A stretch of 32,071 nt of DNA. Origin: Candidatus Gastranaerophilales bacterium. Lineage in GTDB: Bacteria; Cyanobacteriota; Vampirovibrionia; Gastranaerophilales; Gastranaerophilaceae. The position numbers and the translations under genes are program-made. Under the pieces are notes generated by a model. The model did not search any database and was not told the origin of the DNA. It worked only from the letters and a program-made list of their open reading frames with translations. Positions 6,372 through 14,535 of this stretch are shown here, piece after piece. The DNA is taken from positions 1-32,071 of the forward strand of contig CALUWB010000021.1 in the NCBI GenBank assembly GCA_944324375.1, in the 5' to 3' direction. Positions within the stretch are counted from its first letter, which is position 1. Each line of letters opens with the position of its first letter.

Positions 6372-8361
6372 CGGATACTCCTTCTACTACATATGAGTAC
6401 ATTATATCACAATTTTTATACTTTTCAGTATTTCGAGATATTACCTCATTTATTCGTTTTTGTAAAAACTCTGCAAATGTTTTATTTCCATCTACTATTG
6501 CTAATGATAATATTGAATTTTCGGAATTCTCTTCCATATATGAATGCATTAAATACGCATCATTAAATATTTTTTCATCTTTTATTAAACTTGTTATTGT
6601 TTTTTTATCTGTTTTTAAATTAATAGACAATAAAGTCGAATTCTTCTCTTTAGCTTTTTGCATTAATTGTTTTTTGGTAAGTAAAAATTTAGTTTTTGAT
6701 GTAGATATTGGAACTACAAAATAAAAATTTGAGCCTTTATTTATTATACTATCACACCATATTGCACCATTATGCGCTTCAATTAATTGTTTAGCTATAG
6801 CTAAACCCAATCCTGACCCTCCTACTTGCCTTGATAATGAATTTTCTATCTGTTGGAATTTATCAAATACTTGTTTTAAATTATCTTTATCAATACCAAT
6901 ACCTTGATCTGAAACACAAACTTGAACATAATCCCCTGATAATCTTTCTATATCAGATTTAAAACATTCTTCTACTTGTATATCTTTAGAATTAATTATT
7001 GTTGATGTTATTTTGATTTTTCCATGATTTGGAGTAAATTTTATTGCATTTGATACTAAATTTGTTAATACTTGTTCTAACCTATTTGTATCTGCATATA
7101 TTTCTATATCTGAATTTGCAACATTATCATATTCTAATTCAATTTCTTTTTCTTTTGCCATACTTTGCAAATTATTTTTTACATATTCTATCACTGGTAA
7201 AATACTTGCATTAGTATATTTAAAATCTAATTTACCAGCTTCAATTTTTGAAATATCTAATAAATCATTAATAATTCCTGAAAGCCTTACAACATTTCTT
7301 TTTGCCATATCTAAAAATTTTATAGTATTTTCTTGTAGTTCTCCTGTTTTCCCACTTGTAATTATATCTAAAGAATTCTTAATTGTAGTTAAAGGAGTCC
7401 TTAATTCATGAGATACTATTGATATAAAATCAGATTTTAAACGTTCTAATTTTTCTAACTTTTTATTTGCATCAATTATTTCTTGATATAATATAGCACT
7501 TTTTAAAGGTAAAGAAACTTGTTGGACAATTGTTTGAAAACAAGTAGAATCTTCTAATGTGAAATCTGTTTCCCTAAATATTTCTGTAAAACCATGACAA
7601 TCATTATTTACATCAATAAATGATAATAAATTATCAAAGTTTAATACTTCAAAATCGTAATCTGAAATCGCATACTTAACTTTTTTTTCAACTACAATAT
7701 CATCTATATTTATATCAAAACTATTTGAAGAATTTCGTGATTTATAATTCATTACAGCTCGCAACTTTAATGATTCTACAAGCCTTTCTGATGGATTATA
7801 TGTAGAATCGATTAGTAAAACAGGCTCTTGCGAAGTTTTAAATGTTAATGTACACAACAAATTATAATTTAATGATTTTTCAATCCCATCATTCATTATT
7901 GAAATTAATTGTTCTTTATCCAAACTTCCTGACAAATTCGATGTTGTGGTATACAAAACATTTAATTGATATAAACTGTTAGCTAACTCCTTATTGGATT
8001 TTGCTAATTTTACTAATGATTTTTTTGTTTTTATACAAGAATTTATGGAAGCTCTTAAAACGGTTGGTGAAAAAGGATAAGATATAAACATATTTGCATG
8101 GTTTAATATATCTTTTGTTACATCTTTTTTATTTAATATTAAAATCGTAATAACATTGAATTCCTTTATTTGCCTATACAAATACTTAAAATCTACAGAT
8201 TCTATATCACAGTCAAAAATTACAATATCAGGATTCTCAACTTTTAAAATATCGATTATTAAAGTTTCATCACAACTAACTAACAACTCTTGCCCTGAAA
8301 GAATCGTTTTTATATCTGTTTCATAGCTACTATTTTCTGTTACTAGTAATAACTTTGCCAT
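6349..8361 (-). CDS. cytosolic sensor histidine kinase with pseudo-receiver and GAF-like input
   Basis: About 670 residues from the ATG at 8361. Residues ~1-110 resemble a receiver domain (MAKLLLVTE, IVIFDCD, ISYPFSP) but lack the acidic pair and the conserved Lys before PF, so this is a pseudo-receiver. About 130-295 look GAF-like. Next come a coiled linker, the HisKA dimer with FISIVSHELRTPL (phospho-accepting His318) and the HATPase with NLVSNAIKFTP, DQGIGI and GGSGLGLAI. Roughly 115 C-terminal residues match no domain I know. No membrane segment is visible, so it senses a cytosolic signal. An in-frame TTG at 8385 would add 8 residues, but MAKLLLVTE is a natural receiver start and TACCAT lies six bases before the ATG. 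Cognate regulator: the downstream receiver gene. Confidence 0.92.
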   Translation of the reverse strand: MAKLLLVTENSSYETDIKTILSGQELLVSCDETLIIDILKVENPDIVIFDCDIESVDFKYLYRQIKEFNVITILILNKKDVTKDILNHANMFISYPFSPTVLRASINSCIKTKKSLVKLAKSNKELANSLYQLNVLYTTTSNLSGSLDKEQLISIMNDGIEKSLNYNLLCTLTFKTSQEPVLLIDSTYNPSERLVESLKLRAVMNYKSRNSSNSFDINIDDIVVEKKVKYAISDYDFEVLNFDNLLSFIDVNNDCHGFTEIFRETDFTLEDSTCFQTIVQQVSLPLKSAILYQEIIDANKKLEKLERLKSDFISIVSHELRTPLTTIKNSLDIITSGKTGELQENTIKFLDMAKRNVVRLSGIINDLLDISKIEAGKLDFKYTNASILPVIEYVKNNLQSMAKEKEIELEYDNVANSDIEIYADTNRLEQVLTNLVSNAIKFTPNHGKIKITSTIINSKDIQVEECFKSDIERLSGDYVQVCVSDQGIGIDKDNLKQVFDKFQQIENSLSRQVGGSGLGLAIAKQLIEAHNGAIWCDSIINKGSNFYFVVPISTSKTKFLLTKKQLMQKAKEKNSTLLSINLKTDKKTITSLIKDEKIFNDAYLMHSYMEENSENSILSLAIVDGNKTFAEFLQKRINEVISRNTEKYKNCDIMYSYVVEGVSDEKNSNR

Positions 8362-8529
8362 ATTACTATGGTAACAATAAAACAAATTAGGGCAAATTCT
8401 TTACATTTCTATATAGGCTAACCTAGGCGTTAAAAAATATTAGTGAATCGGGTAATATTCAAAATATCTGGTTTTTTGTTAAATATAATCATTAAATCTT
8501 TTTCATACTTCCAGCTATTCTTAATTCCA

Positions 8530-8554
8530 AGAGACGTTATCGTCTCTTTTTTTT
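8530..8554 (+). terminator. intrinsic terminator, plus-strand orientation
   Basis: AGAGACG-TTAT-CGTCTCT (8530-8547) is a perfect 7-bp stem with a 4-base loop, followed by a run of T to 8554. It is oriented for plus-strand transcripts, yet both neighbouring genes (ending 8567 and starting 8361) are on the minus strand. On the minus strand the hairpin has no T run after it. The rest of 8386-8566 shows no ORF with a ribosome binding site. Confidence 0.8.
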
Positions 8555-8566
8555 ATGTCTAAAAAA

Positions 8567-9043
8567 TTATCTTATTACTCTACGTTCTAACCATCTAACA
8601 CAACGTGTTGGGATATTCTCATTCTCTGCATTAATTGAATCAACTAAAATCGTTTTACAACCTAATAATTTCCCTGCAACAATATCTGTTAAAGGCCTAT
8701 CACCAACCATTACTGCTTCATTTGGGTTTACTCCTAAATTTTCAAGATATTTTTTCATTTTCTTTGGATTAGGTTTTGAAGCATGACCAATTACATCAAA
8801 GTCTGAAATATTTTTGACTTTATTAATGTAGTCTTCTGATTTGTTATTCGAAATAACTGCAATAGTAAATTTTTCTTGAACTTCTTTCAACCATTCTTCT
8901 GTTTCCGGACGATAGCAACCTGACTTCGAAATCATTATTGTACTATCTAAATCAAACATTATAACTTTAATACCTTGATTTAATAGCTCATCTAAATCTA
9001 TGTCGTATACACATTTCAAATTATAATCAGGTTTAATTATCAT
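8567..9043 (-). CDS. YqeG family HAD-IIIA phosphatase
   Basis: 158 residues with the HAD motifs in order: FDLDST (30-35, nucleophile Asp31 and acid Asp33), ISNN (64-67, motif II), Lys90 in ASKPNP (motif III) and VGDRPLTDI (113-121, motif IV). Length and motif spacing match the YqeG family, related to yeast Gep4 and plant PGP phosphatases that dephosphorylate phosphatidylglycerophosphate. Lipid substrate specificity here is inferred from the family only. The start overlaps the end of the U32 gene by 11 bases, so the two are co-translated. Confidence 0.93.
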   Translation of the reverse strand: MIIKPDYNLKCVYDIDLDELLNQGIKVIMFDLDSTIMISKSGCYRPETEEWLKEVQEKFTIAVISNNKSEDYINKVKNISDFDVIGHASKPNPKKMKKYLENLGVNPNEAVMVGDRPLTDIVAGKLLGCKTILVDSINAENENIPTRCVRWLERRVIR

Positions 9044-10277
9044 TATTTTTTATCCCTACAGTTCTTACTATAGCATATTTATAATCTTTAATTTCATCCT
9101 TAAATTTTATAAAAAGTTCATCATTAGTATTCGCAAAATCTAAATTTTCACCTTCATTATTTTTGATTTCAATTGCTTGTGTAACAAATTTTTCCGATGG
9201 AGAAATAACTTCAATATCAGTATTTACATAGAATTTGTTTTTTACTTTCACTTTATAAATATCATCTAACTTATCCCATACTTCGCATAAGAAATCAGCT
9301 CCAGCTAAACCTTTAGAAATATTATAACTATAACCATCTGCTGGATATTCCCCGTCTCCTAGATAGAAACCTGTTGTATATCCTCTATTTCCAACCTTTA
9401 ATAATTCATCATAGTATTGAGATAAATCAGCATCTCTATTTTCAAATACTGTATCAATTGCTTCTCTATATGCTTTTGCTACAGCTGATACATAATAAAG
9501 ACTCTTTGTCCGGCCTTCTACTTTTAAAGAATCAACACCTGCATCAATTAATTTACCTAAATGTTTAACTAAACATAAATCTTTTGTACTCATAATATGA
9601 GTACCTCTTTCATTTTGTTCAATTTCATAATATTGTCCTGGCCTTGTTTCTTCAACAAGTTTATAACTCCATCTACAAGGTTGACAACAATTACCTTGAT
9701 TAGCTTCTCTTTCTCCATTTGTCATATAGTCACTTATTAAACAGCGACCAGAGAAAGATACGCATTGAGCTCCGTGAACAAATACTTCTAGCTCCATATT
9801 TGGAACTTTTTCTTTAATTTCTGCAACATCTTTTATTGGTAACTCTCTTGCGAGAATAGAACGAGTAGCTCCTAAATCTTGCCAAAATTTAACGGCTTCA
9901 TAGTTAAGCGTATTTGTTTGCGTACTAACATGTATTGGTGTATTAGGCATATAACGTTGAGCTATACGCATAATACCTATATCACTTATAATCAAAGCAT
10001 CTGGATTAGAATCTTTTATTCTATCCATACAAGATTCTAAAAGCTTAATATCACGATTAAATGCAAAAATATTTAATGTTAAATATACTTTTTTACCTAA
10101 AGAATGAGCTAAATCAATAGCTTGTTTTAGGTTATCCATGGTTATTAATTCGCCTTTTCTCATTGCTCGCAGACTAAAATCTACTACTCCTAAATAAACA
10201 GCATCAGCACCATAACGAATCGCATATTCCAACTTTTCTAAATTGCCAGCAGGCATTAATAATTCTGGTTTTATCAT
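9033..10277 (-). CDS. trhP: U32 family protein, TrhP-like tRNA U34 hydroxylation factor
   Basis: 414 residues of the peptidase U32 family. An N-terminal TIM-barrel region starts PELLMPAGNLEKLEYAIRYGADAVYLG. The signature EVFVHGAQCVSFSGRCLIS (164-182) is followed by NCCQPCRW (197-203); Cys172, 179, 197/198 and 201 are candidate Fe-S ligands. The length fits the TrhP/YrrN-YrrO/YegQ branch, which supplies prephenate-dependent 5-hydroxyuridine at tRNA position 34, rather than the longer RlhA rRNA enzyme. The symbol is by family resemblance. There is no Shine-Dalgarno; TAATAT (10284-10289) lies six bases before the ATG, suggesting a leaderless message. First gene of a two-gene operon with the YqeG-like phosphatase. 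Confidence 0.88.
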   Translation of the reverse strand: MIKPELLMPAGNLEKLEYAIRYGADAVYLGVVDFSLRAMRKGELITMDNLKQAIDLAHSLGKKVYLTLNIFAFNRDIKLLESCMDRIKDSNPDALIISDIGIMRIAQRYMPNTPIHVSTQTNTLNYEAVKFWQDLGATRSILARELPIKDVAEIKEKVPNMELEVFVHGAQCVSFSGRCLISDYMTNGEREANQGNCCQPCRWSYKLVEETRPGQYYEIEQNERGTHIMSTKDLCLVKHLGKLIDAGVDSLKVEGRTKSLYYVSAVAKAYREAIDTVFENRDADLSQYYDELLKVGNRGYTTGFYLGDGEYPADGYSYNISKGLAGADFLCEVWDKLDDIYKVKVKNKFYVNTDIEVISPSEKFVTQAIEIKNNEGENLDFANTNDELFIKFKDEIKDYKYAIVRTVGIKNNDN

Positions 10278-10339
10278 AATAAGATATTAACATAAACAAA
10301 AAATTATAATATAATAAAAAAATATTTGGAGAATTTAAA

Positions 10340-10954
10340 ATGTTTTTTGAAGGTAACAACCCTATTAAATATTTAAGAAAAAAATATTCAAAGGAAAAAC
10401 TTATTATTTTTACAGGTAATAGAAAAAATTCCGTAAGGAAGTGGCAAAATATTATTAATAAAGTTCTTAGAATATTATCAAAAGATTTAAATTATGATTT
10501 ATACATTTTTGATTCAGAAAATAACAAAGCATTATCAAAATTCGGAACAGTATTCAGGTATGATGAAACTTGTATTAAGTCTGCAATGTTTAAAATTGAA
10601 GATATCGTATTGGAAGGTTGTAAAAGAGCTTTTGTTTTAAATACAGACATAATGGATAAAAGGTTATACAATCCAAATCTTAGTTACAGATTCTTATTTT
10701 TATCTACAATAAAAGATATTTATTTACCAGAAGCACAACCCAATAAAGAAGTTAAAATTGGGGGTGCTGACATTTTCAACATTGTAAGAGATGTTGAAGC
10801 TCTACACACAGAAAAAATTTGTTATTGCAATAAAGAATGTTTAAAAGAATTCAAGGAACATCAATATAAATTTCCTAATCAACTTGTGTATTTTAAACTA
10901 GATAAAAAAGATTGGTATAAACATATAAAAATAATTGATGCAATCTTAGAGTAA
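10340..10954 (+). CDS. uncharacterised cytosolic protein
   Basis: 204 residues that I do not recognise. There is no signal peptide or membrane helix. The start MFFEGNNPIKYLRKKYSKEKLIIFTGNRKNSV suggests an initial helix followed by a buried beta strand and a glycine-containing turn, compatible with an alpha/beta nucleotide- or sugar-binding fold, but no Walker or DxD motif is visible. Cys162, Cys164 and Cys168 in CYCNKEC are close enough to bind a metal (inference). GGAG eight bases before ATG supports the start, and TATAAT-like sequence lies in 10304-10315. It is monocistronic, between a divergent U32 gene and a convergent phosphatase gene. Confidence 0.82.
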   Translation: MFFEGNNPIKYLRKKYSKEKLIIFTGNRKNSVRKWQNIINKVLRILSKDLNYDLYIFDSENNKALSKFGTVFRYDETCIKSAMFKIEDIVLEGCKRAFVLNTDIMDKRLYNPNLSYRFLFLSTIKDIYLPEAQPNKEVKIGGADIFNIVRDVEALHTEKICYCNKECLKEFKEHQYKFPNQLVYFKLDKKDWYKHIKIIDAILE

Positions 10955-10982
10955 GATATAACAAAAACATAAGTATTTAAAA

Positions 10983-11609
10983 TTAAGAATACACAAATTC
11001 TTCTGTACCATCTTCATTTAAAATTAAGCCACATAAATGCGCATCTTTATATTTCCCACAACCTAAATCAATCCCAATCTTTCCTTCATCAATATAAGGT
11101 GCATCGAAATCTGTATGACCAAAAATTATTTTTTGAGGAAGATTATGTTTTGAATAAATAAATTTCCCCCTTATATAAACTAAATCTCTTTCAGATTGTT
11201 CCTCTAATGGTAAACTTGGGTCTATTCCGGCATGAACAAATAAATATTTATCAGTTAAATAATAAAATTTTAGACTGTTAAAAAATTCTTTATGAGTTTT
11301 ATAAATATTTTCAAAACTACCATAACTTTTTACCGTTTGAGGTCCTCCATAATTTTGAAACAAATAATTAAAATACTCATCATCAGTATGTAAAAATGCA
11401 TATTCATGAGACCCCATTAAATAAATACATTTATGTGTTTCTGATTGTTTGATAACTCTATCTATAACTCCTTTAGAGTTTGGTCCTCTATCAATATAAT
11501 CACCCATAAAAACAAAAATATCATCAGATCTTGTTTCTATCTTTGATAATAAACGTTCTAACTTATTTAATTCACCATGAATATCTGTTATTGCTATATA
11601 TCTCGACAT
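10983..11609 (-). CDS. PPP-family metallophosphatase with altered GNHE motif
   Basis: 208 residues of the bacterial serine/threonine-phosphatase-like calcineurin superfamily (related to PrpA/ApaH-type enzymes). Motifs from the ATG: TDIHG (Asp9, His11), GDYIDRG (36-42), GSHEY (66-70), FVHAG (~125) and FGHTDFD (~163). The usual GNHE asparagine, a metal ligand, is Ser here, so activity may be weak or changed. Substrate cannot be predicted. A GTG at 11624 would add five residues; the ATG giving MSRYIAITDIHG is preferred because the catalytic strand starts at once. The gene overlaps the end of the DUF4186 gene by 16 bases and is co-transcribed with it. Confidence 0.9.
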   Translation of the reverse strand: MSRYIAITDIHGELNKLERLLSKIETRSDDIFVFMGDYIDRGPNSKGVIDRVIKQSETHKCIYLMGSHEYAFLHTDDEYFNYLFQNYGGPQTVKSYGSFENIYKTHKEFFNSLKFYYLTDKYLFVHAGIDPSLPLEEQSERDLVYIRGKFIYSKHNLPQKIIFGHTDFDAPYIDEGKIGIDLGCGKYKDAHLCGLILNEDGTEEFVYS

Positions 11610-11947
11610 TGTTGTTTTATCCACTCCATAATAATTTCAACAAGATATTCTTGTTGAGATTTAGTCAACTCAACTCCTTTTTTAAAAGCGTGCCATTTTT
11701 CTACACAATTACGACAACAACAAGCTGTTGCATGTTGTGCTACAAAGACAGGATGATTTCGCATTGGTGTTTGCTTACCATCATTTTTTATAAACGCAGG
11801 AGCTATTCGTTTTGCAATAAAATCCTCTGCATGTTTTTTTATTACATCAAAACCTTTCGTTTTAATATAATCTTTATCATTTATAGATAATTTAAAACGG
11901 CTTCTGAATTCTGACTTTGCTAATTTATCTAATATAGTTATACCCAT
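11594..11947 (-). CDS. DUF4186 family protein
   Basis: 117 residues closely fitting DUF4186: the core MRNHPVFVAQHATACCCRNC (62-81) and EKWHAFKKGVELT, then a C-terminal helix EYLVEIIMEWIKQQ. The conserved His and Cys residues look like metal ligands, but the family has no proven function. There is no Shine-Dalgarno. TAAAAT (plus-strand 11954-11959) lies exactly six bases before the ATG, so the message may be leaderless. It is divergent from the acetyltransferase gene across only 39 bases and is followed by the phosphatase gene with overlap. Confidence 0.9.
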   Translation of the reverse strand: MGITILDKLAKSEFRSRFKLSINDKDYIKTKGFDVIKKHAEDFIAKRIAPAFIKNDGKQTPMRNHPVFVAQHATACCCRNCVEKWHAFKKGVELTKSQQEYLVEIIMEWIKQQCRDI

Positions 11948-11953
11948 AAATAC

Positions 11954-11980
11954 ATTTTAATACTAAATTTATGATATAAA
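11954..11980. promoter_or_regulatory. compact divergent promoter pair
   Basis: The 39-base gap between the divergent starts at 11947 and 11987 contains a minus-strand TAAAAT (11954-11959) and a plus-strand TATAAA (11975-11980), each six bases from its ATG. Neither gene has a ribosome binding site. The -35 regions are weak and each must overlap the other promoter, so the two would compete for RNA polymerase. Confidence 0.5.
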
Positions 11981-11986
11981 AATAGT

Positions 11987-12505
11987 ATGACTAATTATTT
12001 TTTAGAAACACAGAGGCTATATCTAAGAAAAATGACTTTTAATGACTTTAATGATATTGCAGAAATGTTGCAAGACAAAAGAGTTATGTATGCTTGGGAA
12101 TACAATTTTTCTAATGAAGATGTAAATGAATGGATATCTAAAAATATAGAAAGATATGAAAAGTATAATATGGGGTATTTCTTAGCTATAAATAAGTCAA
12201 ATAATGATATTGTTAGACAACTTGCGATTATACCCGATAAAATAAATGGACTTGAACATATTGAAATTGGATTTATCTTAAAACATAAATATTGGAAACA
12301 AGGTTTTGCCTTTGAAGGTGCAAAAAAATTATCAGAATACGCCTTTAAACAATTAAAAGTAAATCACGTAATTTTTGAAATACGACCAATGAATATAAAT
12401 TCGATAAAAGTTGCAGAAAAATTAGGTGCAAAAATAGAAGGTTCATTTATTAAAAATGTACGAAACAAACAAATGGAACACCTTATTTATTATCTATCTG
12501 CTTAA
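11987..12505 (+). CDS. GNAT N-acetyltransferase, RimJ/RimL type
   Basis: 172 residues. It opens with the RimJ/L-style strand [19 protein letters not shown], has the acetyl-CoA motif A region [23 protein letters not shown] (about 91-114; Q-x-G-x-A pyrophosphate loop) and the late motif [17 protein letters not shown] typical of this subgroup. It transfers an acetyl group from acetyl-CoA to an amine, which may be a protein N-terminus, an antibiotic or a metabolite; the target is not predictable. No Shine-Dalgarno; TATAAA is six bases upstream. The 3' end overlaps the convergent sugar acetyltransferase gene by 23 bases. Confidence 0.92.
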   Translation: MTNYFLETQRLYLRKMTFNDFNDIAEMLQDKRVMYAWEYNFSNEDVNEWISKNIERYEKYNMGYFLAINKSNNDIVRQLAIIPDKINGLEHIEIGFILKHKYWKQGFAFEGAKKLSEYAFKQLKVNHVIFEIRPMNINSIKVAEKLGAKIEGSFIKNVRNKQMEHLIYYLSA

Positions 12506-13043
12506 TAGGCTTACAAGGATTACCAACTGCAACAACATATGAAGGAATATCTTTTGTTACAACACTACCAGCACCTATTACTGAATTATCTCCAATAGTA
12601 ACTCCAGGAAGAATTACAACATTACCACCAATCCATACGTTATTTCCTATATTAATTGGTTTTGCAGATTCTATCCAAGTGTTTCTTTCTTTAGCATTAA
12701 TTGGATGAATTGCAGTATAAAATCCACAATTAGGACCAACAAAAACATTATCTCCAAATTTAATTTTTGCACAATCTAAAAATACTGAATTATGGTTTAT
12801 ATATACAGTTTCACCAAATTCTATATTATATCCATAATCACAAAAAAAGTTTGGTTCAATAGTTAAATTATGTCCTCTTTTTCCAACAAGACGAGTTAAT
12901 ATTTCATTCTTTTTCCCTTTATCATCTGGATATAAGGAATTGTATTCAACACATAATGATTTAGCTAAAAACCTATCTTGCTCTAACAATTTATCCATTG
13001 GATTATATTTTTCACCATTAATCATTTTTTCTTTTTCAGACAT
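12483..13043 (-). CDS. maltose/galactoside-type sugar O-acetyltransferase
   Basis: 186 residues of the Maa/LacA family. The N-terminal cap helix [15 protein letters not shown], then LxxDR-like and [21 protein letters not shown], lead into a left-handed parallel beta helix of hexapeptide repeats. [10 protein letters not shown] contains the catalytic His, and [32 protein letters not shown] is the acetyl-CoA-binding coil. It acetylates a sugar hydroxyl, commonly as detoxification or envelope decoration; the substrate is unknown. The start at 13043 is chosen because AGAGGTG precedes it; the longer frame to 13076 reads through a poly-A stretch and lacks family sequence. Confidence 0.93.
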   Translation of the reverse strand: MSEKEKMINGEKYNPMDKLLEQDRFLAKSLCVEYNSLYPDDKGKKNEILTRLVGKRGHNLTIEPNFFCDYGYNIEFGETVYINHNSVFLDCAKIKFGDNVFVGPNCGFYTAIHPINAKERNTWIESAKPINIGNNVWIGGNVVILPGVTIGDNSVIGAGSVVTKDIPSYVVAVGNPCKPIKQIDNK

Positions 13044-13159
13044 AAACACCTCTTTTTTTTTGAAATAATAACACAAAAATTAATAATAATTGAATTGCAA
13101 TCATATAAGTGATAAAGTTATTTTGATTAATAAATATAGAACTATTAAAGGCATAATAT

Positions 13160-13999
13160 ATGGAACACATTTGGTTATTAATAAAAGCTACAGCACTAGC
13201 AGGTATTGGTGGAACAGGATTAGGTGGTATTATAGGAGCTCTATTTAAAAGAGATTCTAAAAGAACTGTTAGTCTTTTACTAAGTTTTGCTGGTGGAGTA
13301 ATGACATCTATTGTATGTTTTGACTTAATTGAAAGTGCAATTGGAACAAATACAAATATTTATATTATATCTTTAGGGATATGTTTTGGTGTTGCAATGG
13401 TTTATTTGCTTAACTTATATATTGATAGAGTTACAAACCATGAAGTTAGACATATTGGTAAAAATCACCCTGCAACTGCAGATGACTTAGATGAAATAAT
13501 TCACAGTAACCATTTGTCAGTTCATATGAGAAAAAGAGATACAAAATTATCATTATTTATTGCAGGGCTTATCATGGCATCTGCAATTGCTTTACATAAC
13601 CTGCCAGAAGGAATGACAATCGGGGCATCATTTGCAAACAGTAAAGGACTTATGGAAGGTTCTGCTCTTGTTCTTGCCGTTTTAATTGGACTACATAATA
13701 TACCTGAAGGAATGGCTATTTCTGTCCCTTTAATAAATGGTGGTGTAAAAAGAAGAAAAGCAATACTTATTACTGCTCTTAGTGGGGCTCCAACAATTAT
13801 TGGAGCTTTAATTGGGTACTTTATTGGTGATATTGGAGCATTAGGACTTGCATTGAGTTTAAGCTTTGCAAGTGGTGCAATGCTTTATGTTACTTTTGGT
13901 GAAATATTACCACAATCAATACTTATGTATAGAAGTAAACTCCCTGCTTTCTTTGTCATCATAGGTATGCTAGTAGGATTAATTGTTATAAATAATTAA
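13160..13999 (+). CDS. ZIP family divalent metal transporter
   Basis: 279 residues, integral membrane, about eight helices. The metal-site signatures are present in adjacent helices: ALHNLPEGM (helix IV) and GLHNIPEGMA (helix V), with GEILPQS further on. A hydrophilic loop with several His residues (HEVRHIGKNH ... IHSNHLSVH, about 94-122) precedes them, as in zinc transporters. It is expected to import Zn2+ or Fe2+ across the inner membrane, like ZupT. AAAGG lies eight bases before ATG. The glycosylase gene starts two bases after the stop, so they are co-transcribed. No Zur or Fur box was recognised upstream. Confidence 0.95.
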   Translation: MEHIWLLIKATALAGIGGTGLGGIIGALFKRDSKRTVSLLLSFAGGVMTSIVCFDLIESAIGTNTNIYIISLGICFGVAMVYLLNLYIDRVTNHEVRHIGKNHPATADDLDEIIHSNHLSVHMRKRDTKLSLFIAGLIMASAIALHNLPEGMTIGASFANSKGLMEGSALVLAVLIGLHNIPEGMAISVPLINGGVKRRKAILITALSGAPTIIGALIGYFIGDIGALGLALSLSFASGAMLYVTFGEILPQSILMYRSKLPAFFVIIGMLVGLIVINN

Positions 14000-14001
14000 G
14001 T

Positions 14002-14535
14002 ATGGATAAAAGTTTTTATAGTCAAAACACAATAATTGTTGCAAAAAAACTCTTAGGCAAAAATTTATGCCACAAAGTTGGTGATATAGTATACAAAGGA
14101 ATGATTGTAGAAACTGAAGCTTACAAACAAGAAGATCCTGCTTGTCACGCATATTGTGGATTAACTCCAAGAAATCAAGTTATGTTTGAAAATGGTGGAA
14201 TTAGTTATGTTTATTTCATTTATGGAATGCATTTTTGTATGAATGTTGTAACAGAAAGAAAAGGCTATGGTTGCGCTGTTTTAATAAGAGCATTAGAACC
14301 TGTTGAAAATATAGATAATTCGAATGGCCCTGCAAAACTAACAAAAGCAATGAAAATTACACGACACGAAAATGGTATTAGCTTAACTGATAAAAATTCT
14401 AATCTTTGGATTGAAGATAACCTTGACATCTCAAATGAAAATATTATTCAAACAACAAGAATTGGAATAAAACAAGGAATTGATTTACCTTGGAGATTTT
14501 ATATAAAAGATAACCCTTGGGTATCTAAAAATTAA
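14002..14535 (+). CDS. DNA-3-methyladenine glycosylase (AAG/Mpg family)
   Basis: 177 residues of the AAG fold. Diagnostic motifs: IVETEAY (35-41) with the catalytic Glu equivalent at residue 39, ISYVYFIYGMHFCMNVV (67-83) containing the base-flipping Tyr, GCAVLIRALEP (90-100), GPAKLTKAM (109-117), RIGI and the terminal PWRFYI. It removes alkylated purines in base-excision repair. Slightly shorter than typical bacterial members (~190-200) but with no motif missing. It follows the ZIP gene by two bases with no separate ribosome site, and overlaps the convergent histidine kinase gene by four bases. Confidence 0.96.
   Translation: MDKSFYSQNTIIVAKKLLGKNLCHKVGDIVYKGMIVETEAYKQEDPACHAYCGLTPRNQVMFENGGISYVYFIYGMHFCMNVVTERKGYGCAVLIRALEPVENIDNSNGPAKLTKAMKITRHENGISLTDKNSNLWIEDNLDISNENIIQTTRIGIKQGIDLPWRFYIKDNPWVSKN

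Noticed and set aside
8362-8385. TTG start of the histidine kinase eight codons upstream
   Set aside because: No ribosome site, and the receiver-like strand begins at the internal ATG.
13044-13076. N-terminal extension of the sugar acetyltransferase
   Set aside because: It spans a poly-A run that contains the ribosome site for the ATG at 13043.
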